Origin: a virus
DNA: 29,836 nt
Virus record (IMG/VR): IMGVR_UViG_3300037347_000015
Span: 1 to 29,836 of that record
Strand: one strand, 5' to 3'
Shown: in pieces, positions 13,349 to 20,831 of the stretch
Numbering within the stretch: position 1 is the stretch's first letter
Layout: each line of letters opens with the position of its first letter
Position numbers and translations under genes: made by a program
The notes under the pieces: model-generated
What the model was told of the DNA's origin: nothing
What the model saw: the letters and a program-made list of their open reading frames with translations, nothing else
Database searches by the model: none

Positions 13349-13656
13349 TGTAGGTTTTTTTCTAGTTTTTCATCCAGCCTTTGGATGCTATCAAAGTAAG
13401 CGTCAAAATGCATGACATTATCTACTGCAATCATCGAATTTGTAACCGTTCTATTCAGCTGCATCCCTATTTCATAATACTGACCTATTGATGCTATATG
13501 CTCGATAGTGTAGTTAGTGTATTTTTTGCAAAAGTAAAAGAAAATTTGTCTAGGTCTTACAAATTGTACCGCCTTTGACTTTTTAAAAAGTATGTTAGGA
13601 GTGATGTTGAACTCCTCGCATACCCTATTCATTATTATTACGTGATTGTTGTACAT
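13339..13656 (-). CDS. DnaA domain IV-like DNA-binding protein
   Basis: A 105-residue protein. The stretch VRPRQIFFYFCKKYTNYTIE, followed by HIASIGQYY, resembles the DNA-binding C-terminal domain of DnaA: the R-x-x-A/R-x-I-x-x-Y-L helix, then the T-x-x-S-I-x-x-I-G turn. In DnaA a GRDHTTV-type helix follows; here RTVTNSMIAVDNV is a counterpart with the terminal helix. No AAA+ domain is present. It may bind DnaA-box-like sites to direct host replication proteins to the phage origin. Confidence 0.65.
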   Translation of the reverse strand: MYNNHVIIMNRVCEEFNITPNILFKKSKAVQFVRPRQIFFYFCKKYTNYTIEHIASIGQYYEIGMQLNRTVTNSMIAVDNVMHFDAYFDSIQRLDEKLEKNLQCN

Positions 13657-13665
13657 TGCGTTGTT

Positions 13666-13914
13666 TTAATTGGTTATGTAAGCGTTTCCAGCGTCATAGC
13701 TTAATGAACCGCCGCGTGAGTAGCTTACTGTTTCGTCTTGCTTTAAATACTGGTAAGCATTACTAAGAGCCTTAACCGCTTCTTTTTTAGTTTTGAAAAT
13801 TAAATCAATACTATTTCCTTGAAGCTTGTTTATGCTTAACTCTTTTCCTATGATAGCATTTCTAAGAGTTGAAACGCTCATTATTTGTCCTGTGATGATG
13901 ATTGAAGTTTTCAT
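13666..13914 (-). CDS. Small hypothetical protein below the best promoter
   Basis: An 82-residue protein: MKTSIIITGQIMSVSTLRNA, KELSINKLQGNSIDLIFKTK, a helix (KEAVKALSNAYQYLKQDE) and a Gly/Ser/Tyr-rich end. I start at MKTS because in-frame codons further upstream would run through a promoter and a terminator hairpin. A leader rich in TTTT/AAAA lies between the promoter and the ATG. Function unknown. Confidence 0.6.
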   Translation of the reverse strand: MKTSIIITGQIMSVSTLRNAIIGKELSINKLQGNSIDLIFKTKKEAVKALSNAYQYLKQDETVSYSRGGSLSYDAGNAYITN

Positions 13915-13945
13915 TTTGTTTTGTTTTAGATTGTTAACTATGGTG

Positions 13946-13975
13946 CAAATATACACTATTATTGTTATTACGCAA
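13946..13975 (-). promoter_or_regulatory. Repeated Bacteroidota-type promoter, copy 1 (exact consensus)
   Basis: On the minus strand, TTG (13973-13975), 19 bases, then TATATTTG (13946-13953) and C: a complete Bacteroidota sigma consensus. Nearly the same 41 bases occur at 9253-9293. It would start the transcript for the 82-residue gene and the DnaA-like, winged-helix and following genes. Confidence 0.75.
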
Positions 13976-13984
13976 ATATTCTGC

Positions 13985-14016
13985 AAAAAAAAACCACTTA
14001 AATAAATAAGTGGTTT
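13985..14016 (-). terminator. Intrinsic terminator of the predicted small RNA
   Basis: AAACCACTTA (13991-14000) pairs with TAAGTGGTTT (14007-14016), a 10-bp stem with loop AATAAA on the plus strand. The A-run 13985-13993 gives nine U in the minus-strand RNA. Confidence 0.8.
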
Positions 14017-14071
14017 AAATTTTATTGGTAACAATTCACCCGAAAGCAAACCAATAACCCTTTGTACTTAG
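13985..14071 (-). ncRNA. Predicted ~87-nt small RNA
   Basis: A consensus promoter (14078-14107) would start RNA near 14071. An intrinsic terminator (13985-14016) ends it. Between them there is no gene and one further hairpin, TTATTGGT (14022-14029) with ACCAATAA (14050-14057), a perfect 8-bp stem with a 20-base loop. One hairpin followed by a terminator hairpin is the usual design of bacterial small RNAs. A separate promoter for the next gene lies beyond the terminator, which argues against an attenuated leader. Confidence 0.55.
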
Positions 14072-14077
14072 GAAATA

Positions 14078-14107
14078 CAAAAGTAGGCAATAATATTACA
14101 TATGCAA
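14078..14107 (-). promoter_or_regulatory. Bacteroidota-type promoter of the small RNA
   Basis: Minus strand: TTG (14105-14107), 19 bases, then TACTTTTG (14078-14085). Both boxes and the spacing fit the Bacteroidota housekeeping sigma consensus TTG-N19-21-TAnnTTTG. It lies just after the metallophosphoesterase stop. Confidence 0.68.
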
Positions 14108-14134
14108 GTAATAATACATCTTTATTTCTAAATG

Positions 14135-15253
14135 TTAGAATATGTGTGTGAGCTTTGCTACTTGTCCTTGTGTTTCATGGTGTAGAAAACCTACCACCGC
14201 TTTAGGTGCGTGCTGGTAGCCGTTGCGATGATGCCAGCCGTCTGTGCCGCTTGGGCTTCTAAGCGTTTCTATGCACACACTAAACACATCTTTTGCACTT
14301 GTGTGGTGTATGTGATGTCCGTATACATAACGGTGCTTACAGGCGTGCCAAAACTCGCTCGCTTCTTCTGCCATTAAGCCGTGCAGCTTATCAACTTTCG
14401 CGCTATCCATGTGCGTAGTACCTATAAGGTTGTTTCCGTAAACGGTGTATTTTCGATGCCGCATGTCATTATCAAATGTAACCTGTTTGCAGTTGTGAAA
14501 CCAACTTGAAACACTATCTAGTAACATAAAACCGTGAGTAAAGTCGTGGTTACTTGGATTGTAAACAACCTCAACATCTGCAATAGTTAGCAGCGTTTCT
14601 ATAATTTCCACTAGCAATTTTTTAGCCATTATAAAATTATCATACCACATTCCGTCGGTGTCTTGATGCGTGCCGCTTGTAGTGGTAGCGCGTGCATTGT
14701 CTACGTGCAAAATGTCATTACCAGCAATAAATAGAACTTTGTTAATATGGTAGCCGCTAGCCTTTTGTATAATGCCTTTTAAGCCCTCTCTAACGCGTTG
14801 TACGGCAATTTGTGAGTTATATGTCTCCCCTGTTTCAAAGCTGCTGCAAATCTTACCTATATGTATGTCGGCAGCGTCAAATACTAAGCAATGATTCTCG
14901 TTAGATTTTTCACGGGTAAACTTTGGGTAAATAAAAGCGTATTTTTTTGCTTCCTTTATAAATGATTCATGCAACTCTTTTACGTGCTGCATTTCCTGTT
15001 TAATTTCTGGCTTAATAAATAGCGGGTTTGTTACTCTTACGCTTTCTTGTTTAGTCTTTAGCCAAAGCATCGGCGCGGTTGTTGGGTCTGCGCCTACATT
15101 TGCGCAGGCTTCTACAACGCCTTTATTTTTAATCTCTAAATAAAGTCTTTCTTTTCGGCTGTTTAAGTAGTACCTTGGGTTTCCGTTGCCTGTATAAGGC
15201 TTTAACGCAAGCCCTAGAGCCAGCGCAAAATCGCTTGTTAATCTGACTTTCAT
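14135..15253 (-). CDS. Calcineurin-like metallophosphoesterase
   Basis: A 372-residue protein with all the motifs of the two-metal phosphoesterase fold: DIHIG (D129, H131), AGNDILH (N179, D180), NPSNHDF (N235, H236, D237), GTTHMD (H281) and YGHHIHH (H314, H316). The N-terminal ~110 residues are a separate helical/basic region. SbcD/Mre11-type and other nucleases and phosphodiesterases share this fold, so DNA processing is likely but the substrate cannot be read. It lies between the lysis genes and the small RNA; its leader has a 7-bp hairpin (GTAAAGT/ACTTTAC). Confidence 0.85.
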   Translation of the reverse strand: MKVRLTSDFALALGLALKPYTGNGNPRYYLNSRKERLYLEIKNKGVVEACANVGADPTTAPMLWLKTKQESVRVTNPLFIKPEIKQEMQHVKELHESFIKEAKKYAFIYPKFTREKSNENHCLVFDAADIHIGKICSSFETGETYNSQIAVQRVREGLKGIIQKASGYHINKVLFIAGNDILHVDNARATTTSGTHQDTDGMWYDNFIMAKKLLVEIIETLLTIADVEVVYNPSNHDFTHGFMLLDSVSSWFHNCKQVTFDNDMRHRKYTVYGNNLIGTTHMDSAKVDKLHGLMAEEASEFWHACKHRYVYGHHIHHTSAKDVFSVCIETLRSPSGTDGWHHRNGYQHAPKAVVGFLHHETQGQVAKLTHIF

Positions 15254-15293
15254 GGTGTTTTGTTTTGTTTCTGTAAAAGTAAAGTAAAAAACT

Positions 15294-15785
15294 TTACCGA
15301 AAAAAAGATAATATTTTCCAGCCTTTTAAGTAATTGTGTACAATAAAAACCAAAGCGGCTACCACAATAAGTATCCACCAAGGGAAGGCTTTTTTAATTT
15401 CTACTTCTTTACTTTTGGCTTTTACCTCAACGCTTGCCGTTGTTGCCGTTTTATCTGCTATTTGCTGCGTTATCTCTTGCTTTGTGTCTGTTTGTATGTC
15501 TGCTATCTTTGCAGCCGTTTTAACGTGCTTAAAATTAGTAAACGTTGTTTTATTACCTTGCTTTGTGATTGTTGCGGGTTGGGTTACGTCTGCAACCTCG
15601 CCTGTAAAGTCGTCGTTTGTTTGCTTATCTACTTGCAGAACCTTTACAACGTCTTTGGTTTTGGTTTTAATATCTTTAGCAACCTCTATTTTTGTTTCCG
15701 TTTCTAGTTTGTCAACGGCTTTTTTCTTAGAGCCGCAGGATATTAAAAGTGCTGCAAATATTATTAATGTAATTTGTTTTACCAT
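15294..15785 (-). CDS. Lipoprotein with C-terminal membrane anchor, candidate unimolecular spanin
   Basis: A 163-residue protein. The N-terminus is a lipoprotein signal with lipobox LLISC (C17). The middle (20-130) is polar and rich in Lys/Thr/Ala, long enough to cross a periplasm. Near the end a hydrophobic helix (FPWWILIVVAALVFIVHNYL, ~134-153) is followed by a basic tail. An outer-membrane lipid anchor plus an inner-membrane helix in one chain is the design of u-spanins such as T1 gp11, which fuse the two membranes in the last step of lysis. It directly follows the endolysin with a 7-base overlap. Confidence 0.7.
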   Translation of the reverse strand: MVKQITLIIFAALLISCGSKKKAVDKLETETKIEVAKDIKTKTKDVVKVLQVDKQTNDDFTGEVADVTQPATITKQGNKTTFTNFKHVKTAAKIADIQTDTKQEITQQIADKTATTASVEVKAKSKEVEIKKAFPWWILIVVAALVFIVHNYLKGWKILSFFR

Positions 15786-16150
15786 CTTGCTTTTTTTAGT
15801 CGTACATCATAGTGTACAAAAGTCGGATATAATCCTACACCGCCCTGTAACATTGCTTTGTCCATTATTAATATTTCAATTGCTTCGTGTACCTTTTTAC
15901 TGCTTAATCCCTCCACGCTTATGTCGGCTGCCATTCCTAGTAAGTGCTTGCTGTTTTTAACGCCACCTATTGAACGATTATGCTTTGGGCTGCGATAACC
16001 GCTGTTTATTGTTATAGGCTTGTTTAAATAGTCGCGTAGTTCTTGCAGTTGCTCGGCTAGTATTTTGATATTGTGCAAAACTTTTGAAGGCATTAACGCA
16101 CCGTCTTTGCTGTCAAATTCTGATTTGGTAAAGTTACTAGTTATTTTCAT
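15779..16150 (-). CDS. Peptidase M15-type endolysin
   Basis: A 123-residue zinc D-Ala-D-Ala peptidase of the M15A type. Motifs: NSGYRSPKHN (50-58), SKHLLGMAADI (H69, D76) and FVHYDVR (H113), the three metal ligands in the usual order. It cuts peptide stems in the host peptidoglycan during lysis. There is no signal peptide, so it depends on a holin-like protein, for which the neighbouring membrane protein is a candidate. It overlaps both neighbours by 4-7 bases. Confidence 0.92.
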   Translation of the reverse strand: MKITSNFTKSEFDSKDGALMPSKVLHNIKILAEQLQELRDYLNKPITINSGYRSPKHNRSIGGVKNSKHLLGMAADISVEGLSSKKVHEAIEILIMDKAMLQGGVGLYPTFVHYDVRLKKARW

Positions 16151-16470
16151 AATTTTTTACACCTTGCTATCTCTTTGTTTTGCTTTGCGATGATTGCTTT
16201 TGATTCTTTTATAACCGTTTCCAACTGACCGATTATACCTTTTAATTCAGTATTAATTGCTAGTAAATTAGTAACGTTTTCCTGCATATCTTCAAGTAGT
16301 TGTTTTTCCACTTCGCGGACTGTTTTTAGGTTTTGCAGTTCTACACCTACCGCATTGGCTTCCGCTTCTTTGTTTGTTGATGCTTGTATTTTACGTCCTG
16401 TAAACCATGCAGCAACTGCGCTTAGTGCTAGGAAAATATTATCCCAGTGGCTCTTAATCAAATCAATCAT
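16147..16470 (-). CDS. Small membrane protein with coiled coil, holin-like
   Basis: A 107-residue protein with one membrane helix near the N-terminus (IFLALSAVAAWFTG, ~12-25), followed by a long helical polar region (KEAEANAVGVELQNLKTVRE and so on) with heptad character. It is fused by a 4-base overlap to the endolysin gene. Bacteroidota phages often have such a protein at this place. Possible roles are a holin or an inner-membrane spanin component; the sequence alone does not separate them. Confidence 0.6.
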   Translation of the reverse strand: MIDLIKSHWDNIFLALSAVAAWFTGRKIQASTNKEAEANAVGVELQNLKTVREVEKQLLEDMQENVTNLLAINTELKGIIGQLETVIKESKAIIAKQNKEIARCKKL

Positions 16471-16487
16471 TTTAAAAATATTATTAG

Positions 16488-16883
16488 TTACATTTCTACT
16501 GCATCGTCTTGCGGTGCTTCTTTTTCGGTTGCTGCTTCTTGCAAGTCTGCAATTTCTTTGGCTGCTTGCGTTGCGCTGGCTTCAAGTTCTGCAATTTCTT
16601 TGTCCTTAGTTTCTACTTCCGACTTTAAAGCTGTGTTATCACTTTGCAAAGTTTCTATTAAAAGCAAAGCATCTATTAATACTTGCTCTAAAACATCACC
16701 TAAAGGAAAGCCTTCTTGCATTCCTATCGCAACGCTCTGCACGTTGTTTTGCTTTTGCGTTAGTACTTGACCATCTTTTAAAACGGTGTCTAAAAAGCCC
16801 ACGTGTGCGCCTGATATAGTACTATCTTGATTCCAACGTACTAAAAATTCGTATGGTGTTCTACTTTCTGTAAATTTTGACAT
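16488..16883 (-). CDS. Conserved phage protein with C-terminal coiled coil
   Basis: A 131-residue protein. The N-terminal part, TPYEFLVRWNQDSTISGAHV and GFLDTVLKDGQVL, recurs in Bacteroidota phages between the fibre and lysis genes. The second half (~75-120) is a coiled coil (LQSDNTALKSEVETKDKEIA). The end is very acidic. A structural or fibre-assembly role is possible; no function is known. Confidence 0.6.
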   Translation of the reverse strand: MSKFTESRTPYEFLVRWNQDSTISGAHVGFLDTVLKDGQVLTQKQNNVQSVAIGMQEGFPLGDVLEQVLIDALLLIETLQSDNTALKSEVETKDKEIAELEASATQAAKEIADLQEAATEKEAPQDDAVEM

Positions 16884-16900
16884 AATTTTTATTTTATTTA

Positions 16901-18868
16901 TTAACTTGATGTTACTGTTTCGTAAGCGGTCGCCCCGCCTATTCTCATTTTGTTTAATGTAGTATTGAAGAATTGCCCGCCTTTAAGGTAGGCTGGTTCG
17001 GTTGCTGTGGTAAATTGTGCAAATGATACCGCACCTCTCAATATAGTGTTTGTTATTGTAGTGTTGCCTAACGTTACGGTGTTTGAACCTGCACCAATTG
17101 CGTTGTGTCCAATTACAATCTGATTTGTTTGATTGTCTGCTAAAGCTTTTGTATTTCCTCCTAAAAACACTGAATTATTTGTAATAGTGTTTTCAGTAGT
17201 GCCATTTTGAATAAAACGACCAGAGTTTGCACCGCCCGCAAAGTTATTACTTCCTGTGGTGTTTGAAAGCAAAGCACTTAAACCATAACCATTATTGTCA
17301 TTTCCTGTGGTGTTATTTCTTAAAGAGCTTGTACCACTTGCTGTGTTAAAACTTCCGGTTGTATTTAATAACAAAGAGTCTTTTCCGTTTCCAGTATTAC
17401 CAGTTGCTGTTGTGTTTGCAAACAAAGCACTTACTCCATTTGCTGTGTTAGAAGAACCTATGGTGTTATTGTATAAAGAATTTAATCCATTTGCAGTGTT
17501 ATTAGAACCTGTGGTGTTAGACCTTAAAGCGTTTTGACCATTTGCTGTGTTGGTAGATATATTACCGCCACCACGACCTACTGTCAAACCGTTTGCAACT
17601 ATGTCAGCTCCTGATGTGATTGAGCCGCTAAACTTTCCATTACCTACAACGTCTAGTTTTTCTGTTGGGGTTTGTTGGTTTATACCAAAGTTTCCATTTG
17701 CAATTATATTATCTGAAAATGTTTTAACCCCAGCAACTGTCTGCGCACCTGTAAGCTGCACGCTGTTGTCTGCTTTAACACCCTGCGCAAGTGTTGCCAC
17801 TTCATCACTAAACGCAACAGCCTTAAACGCGGTTCCGTCGTGTATGTTTAACCTTGCGTTTTCGTCTAGCATTACAGAGCCTTTAACAGCGTTTGTAATA
17901 GTAGATAATGCAGCGGTAAAGAACTTTTGCATACCGTTTTTAAACAGCGTGTACGCGTCTGAACGGTTGCTTGTGTTTACTCCATTACCGTAGTTTACTA
18001 AGCGGTCTGTAAGGTCGAATCCTGTTGCGTTTTGTGGCGTGTAGTCTGTTCCGTTTACACCTCCCGAATGTTCTCCGAATGAACGCGAAAAAGTTTGAGT
18101 ACCCTCTACATGTGATGAACTACCGCTTGCTACTGCATTAGACCCTTCTGCGTGTGATGCTCGACCGCTTGCTGTTGTTGCGTTTCCCTCTGCGTGTGAT
18201 TCATCAGCACTTGCGGCTGTATTATTGCCCTCCGTGTGTGAATTATTACCACTTGCGTTTGTGCCGTTTCCCTCTGCGTGTGAATTATTACCACTTGCGG
18301 TTGTTAACTCTCCTTCTGCGTGTGATATATCACCACTTGCGGTTGTGTCAGCTCCTTGTGCGTGTGAATTATTACCTGTCGCACCATTTGTAGTACTTTC
18401 ATCAATTTGAAAACTTAAATCTACCGCATTATCTCCAATATTGCCATAGTTTGCAGGGTCAGCATCTTTAAGCCTGTAACCTGTTTTACCGTTTTCTGTA
18501 ATTTTTACAAGTTGACCACCCGATTCTATTGCATCGTCTAAATCCTGCGCCGTTCCAGCATAACCACCGTTTAAAAGATAGTCGGCAACAACTGGTATTG
18601 CTGGCTTATTTTTAATAAAGTCGTCTTGCGTATCATCATTTTGTAAAAAGTCCGATTGTACGTTTAATTCTGCAAAATCTTCAATATTAGCAAGCTTGTT
18701 TTTTTGAGTTGTTGTATAGTCGTTTGAGCTCAACCCCTTCCCAACTTCTTTATCTACTTTCTCAGTAAACAAGTCGGTAAAATTAGACTGAACCTTGATA
18801 AACGCGGATCTTAGTTTGTCGCCTAGTCCGTCATTCGGCTGTGATACGTTAAAATTTTCCTGTGCCAT
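16901..18868 (-). CDS. Tail fibre with YadA-like head repeats
   Basis: A 655-residue putative receptor-binding fibre. Residues 1-90 are a collar-like N-terminus (KLRSAFIKVQSNFTDLF). Residues 163-260 hold seven 14-residue units of ASGxxSHAEGxxTT type, the beta-roll repeat of trimeric autotransporter (YadA) heads. A middle domain follows with TGAQTVAGVKTFSDN. Residues 448-549 hold six 17-residue units of the LxxNTTGSxNTANGxxS type. The end, AYLKGGQFFNTTLNKMRIGG, is usual in Bacteroidota phage fibres. It should trimerise; no chaperone domain is evident. Confidence 0.85.
   Translation of the reverse strand: MAQENFNVSQPNDGLGDKLRSAFIKVQSNFTDLFTEKVDKEVGKGLSSNDYTTTQKNKLANIEDFAELNVQSDFLQNDDTQDDFIKNKPAIPVVADYLLNGGYAGTAQDLDDAIESGGQLVKITENGKTGYRLKDADPANYGNIGDNAVDLSFQIDESTTNGATGNNSHAQGADTTASGDISHAEGELTTASGNNSHAEGNGTNASGNNSHTEGNNTAASADESHAEGNATTASGRASHAEGSNAVASGSSSHVEGTQTFSRSFGEHSGGVNGTDYTPQNATGFDLTDRLVNYGNGVNTSNRSDAYTLFKNGMQKFFTAALSTITNAVKGSVMLDENARLNIHDGTAFKAVAFSDEVATLAQGVKADNSVQLTGAQTVAGVKTFSDNIIANGNFGINQQTPTEKLDVVGNGKFSGSITSGADIVANGLTVGRGGGNISTNTANGQNALRSNTTGSNNTANGLNSLYNNTIGSSNTANGVSALFANTTATGNTGNGKDSLLLNTTGSFNTASGTSSLRNNTTGNDNNGYGLSALLSNTTGSNNFAGGANSGRFIQNGTTENTITNNSVFLGGNTKALADNQTNQIVIGHNAIGAGSNTVTLGNTTITNTILRGAVSFAQFTTATEPAYLKGGQFFNTTLNKMRIGGATAYETVTSS
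17222..17527 (-). repeat. Six 51-bp coding repeats in the fibre gene
   Basis: Six consecutive 17-residue units (residues 448-549) with consensus LxxNTTGSxNTANGxxS. Unit copies have diverged at the DNA level, so this is an old protein repeat rather than a recent duplication. It may vary in copy number between relatives. Confidence 0.75.
18089..18382 (-). repeat. Seven 42-bp coding repeats (SHAEG type) in the fibre gene
   Basis: Seven 14-residue units with SHAEG, SHAQG, SHTEG or SHVEG at a fixed place (residues 163-260), the YadA-like beta-roll. On the plus strand the repeated word is (CC)CTCTGCGTGTGA or close variants. Confidence 0.8.
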
Positions 18869-18871
18869 AAG

Positions 18872-19330
18872 TTAATACCATTGAATTACGTTAGTTTCTC
18901 TTTTTACTTCTTCTATTTTGTACTCTGGAACTGGGTTTAATTGCAGAAAGTCCTTGAATTGTATGAAAACATTGTTTCCTAATTGATTGTAAAGAGCTGA
19001 AAGCCTGTTTATTTCGCTTAAATCCGTTCTTTGCTCTGGTTTTATGATGCCATTTTGGCTTATCTGGCTGCTGTTTATTGCTATATAATGCGAACAACTA
19101 AAATACGCAAGCATAAATATTATAAATTTATCATAAAATTGTAGGTAAAGACCGCTTAAAGTGTCGTTTTCTATATCTGTATTTATTTTATTGTATAAAT
19201 CAACGCCTAAAATTGGCAATATATCGTTTGTTTGCGCTATCACTATAAAAGGCTTTAGTGCGTCGGTGTCAATATTACCTGCAAAGCTTGTTAATGCAGG
19301 TATGTCATTTTCTGTTAACCAAATTTTCAT
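18872..19330 (-). CDS. gp6/DUF6712-like head-tail adaptor
   Basis: A 152-residue mostly helical protein. It shows LTENDIPALTSFAGNIDTDA, then LPILGVDLYNKI and a helical bundle through FIIFMLAYFSCSHYIAI, as in gp6-like adaptors that bind below the portal (the LxxLG-DLY turn is typical of the Bacteroidota DUF6712 type). It follows the portal gene with a 2-base gap, fitting this role. Confidence 0.65.
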   Translation of the reverse strand: MKIWLTENDIPALTSFAGNIDTDALKPFIVIAQTNDILPILGVDLYNKINTDIENDTLSGLYLQFYDKFIIFMLAYFSCSHYIAINSSQISQNGIIKPEQRTDLSEINRLSALYNQLGNNVFIQFKDFLQLNPVPEYKIEEVKRETNVIQWY

Positions 19331-19332
19331 AT

Positions 19333-20481
19333 CTATTCTGTTTTGTCTAGTTCCGTTTCTTCTTTAAAGTCTTTGAACCACGGCTTAATCTGTGCATCTA
19401 TTAAATCGGTAATTTGCTTAATTCCGTCTACCCAATTTTGTCGGCGTGGATTAATTTTTTTACGATAAAATATCTTTAAAGCCATCGAATATTCGTCTGC
19501 ATTATTTGAAAAACCACCCCCTTGATTGTTACCGCTAAAAAGTATATTCGGCATTCCGTGACCCACTTTAATTTTTCGTTCGGCTTCTTCTGTAAAAAAT
19601 GTTATATTTTCGCTTAGATTGCTAGGCGGTAACTTGTCAAAAGTTACTGATTCTTCAATACTGTCATTAAAAGATACTACTACTTTTGCGGTGTTGTCAG
19701 TTCCTGTTACGCGGTCCCTTACCTTTTCAGCTTCTGACCTTGCAAGTTCTGGTGTGGCCTGCCTGCCTTGATTGTAGTTAACTATTATAATATCGTGCGC
19801 GCTGTTTTTAATATAATTGTCCGCGTAGTTTCCTACGCCACCTTCAAACTTTGCAAAAGGTATGCAGCTAAAGTAATCTGGCACGGCAAAAAACGGCTCG
19901 GCGGTTGGTTGTCGAACTAGTAGTATTTCTAAATTTTGACCTTCCGTATATTGACCCGTAAATCTAGGGTATAATTCTGGTCGGTATCTTTGCTTATTAT
20001 CCCAGTCGTAACTGAACCAATATCCCTCTACTTCTAAAGTTAATTGATTGTATTTAATACCTAATTTATAAATAGGAATGTACTTTATTTTTAAAGGTGT
20101 TTTTGTTTGTTCATCCCAAATAACCTGCACAGAAAAGCCGCCATAAATACCATCGTCTTTGCACGTCAATAATACGTCCTCTGGTGACATATATTGCTTT
20201 AGGTTTACATTTCCTACGCCCTCGTCAATTAAGCCTTCTCCGTACATATACGTGCGTATGTCGTTAATTATAGAACTGTTTGTTGGGCTATCTTCGTACG
20301 CATCTTTATAAGTAATATAATTTGCGTTGTTTGTGTTGTTTTTGCTGTTTAAAATGTAGTCTATTCCTACCCTTGGCTTAATGTCAATAGGCTGGTAAAC
20401 GCTAAATTTTTCAACTTTATTTTCAAACGTAAAAGTTTGCAGTCCTTTATTTGTACGTAAATCTTTCATTTTGTTCGGCAT
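19333..20481 (-). CDS. Portal protein
   Basis: A 382-residue portal of the SPP1/HK97 group. It shows TNSSIINDIRTYMYGEGL near the start, the barrel region with YIPIYKLGIKYNQ, and the C-terminal signature KVGHGMPNILFSGNNQGG followed by NADEYSMALKIFYRKKINPR and QNWVDGIKQI, the helix that ends many portals. It forms the dodecameric ring at one vertex through which terminase pumps DNA. Unusually it follows rather than precedes the capsid gene. The ATG may be at 20481 or four codons later. Confidence 0.88.
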   Translation of the reverse strand: MPNKMKDLRTNKGLQTFTFENKVEKFSVYQPIDIKPRVGIDYILNSKNNTNNANYITYKDAYEDSPTNSSIINDIRTYMYGEGLIDEGVGNVNLKQYMSPEDVLLTCKDDGIYGGFSVQVIWDEQTKTPLKIKYIPIYKLGIKYNQLTLEVEGYWFSYDWDNKQRYRPELYPRFTGQYTEGQNLEILLVRQPTAEPFFAVPDYFSCIPFAKFEGGVGNYADNYIKNSAHDIIIVNYNQGRQATPELARSEAEKVRDRVTGTDNTAKVVVSFNDSIEESVTFDKLPPSNLSENITFFTEEAERKIKVGHGMPNILFSGNNQGGGFSNNADEYSMALKIFYRKKINPRRQNWVDGIKQITDLIDAQIKPWFKDFKEETELDKTE

Positions 20482-20773
20482 AGTTAAAATTTTGTACGCT
20501 TGTACCCTCTTTTAAAATTTGTATTTTTCCTAAGTATAAAATATCTTCACCCCTTTTTAATTCAAACTCAAATTTATCTAAAGTTTTAAATTGATTAGGT
20601 TGCGTTGTTATTGTAATTTCTAATTTTTGACCCACTGTAAAAGTAAAGGCAGGGTTCAAAATTGTACTGCCTGTTTCTTTGCGTAAATTTAAAACTAAAT
20701 TATCGTTTTCGGTTGGGTAAATTCTAGGAATTAATGAAAAAATTAACGGCGTGTTTAAAAAAAGTACTTTCAT
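20447..20773 (-). CDS. Small hypothetical protein before the portal
   Basis: A 108-residue protein: MKVLFLNTPLIFSLIPRIYP, then beta-rich segments (NPAFTFTVGQKLEITITT, FEFELKRGEDILYLGKI). I start at this Met because extending upstream would run through a strong terminator. Proteins of this size with the same pattern sit before portals in other Bacteroidota phages in my recollection. The end overlaps the portal start by ~35 bases. Function unknown. Confidence 0.6.
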   Translation of the reverse strand: MKVLFLNTPLIFSLIPRIYPTENDNLVLNLRKETGSTILNPAFTFTVGQKLEITITTQPNQFKTLDKFEFELKRGEDILYLGKIQILKEGTSVQNFNYAEQNERFTYK

Positions 20774-20785
20774 TTTTTTTGGTAT

Positions 20786-20815
20786 AAAAAAAGCCGTACG
20801 GATGCACGGCTTTTT
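20786..20815 (-). terminator. Strong (bidirectional) terminator after the tail-tube gene
   Basis: The AAAAAGCCGT stem (20788-20797) with ACGGCTTTTT (20806-20815) extends inward on the minus strand to 12 bp with one G-U pair and an ATCC loop. U-runs lie on both sides, so it could stop transcription in either direction. It sits between 20832 (tube stop) and 20773 (next ATG). Confidence 0.85.
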
Positions 20816-20831
20816 GTTTAGTATTTCAGAA

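Noticed and set aside
13666-14049. Longer form of the 82-residue gene starting at 14049
   Set aside because: The extension would translate through a consensus promoter and a terminator hairpin; MKTSIIITG at 13914 follows a normal A-rich leader.
15279-15297. Hairpin GTAAAGT/ACTTTAC upstream of the metallophosphoesterase as a terminator
   Set aside because: The stem is only 7 AT-rich base pairs and no U-run follows on the minus strand; it is probably incidental.
15334-15960. 208-codon open frame on the plus strand (and a 123-codon one in another frame)
   Set aside because: Antisense to the spanin and endolysin genes. The hydrophobic composition mirrors the Lys/Thr-rich spanin middle. The minus-strand genes have clear motifs.
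17222-18382. Regular repeats that could suggest a CRISPR array
   Set aside because: Repeat units are in frame (42 and 51 bp) with no unique spacers, and encode YadA-like and NTTGS-type protein repeats in the fibre.
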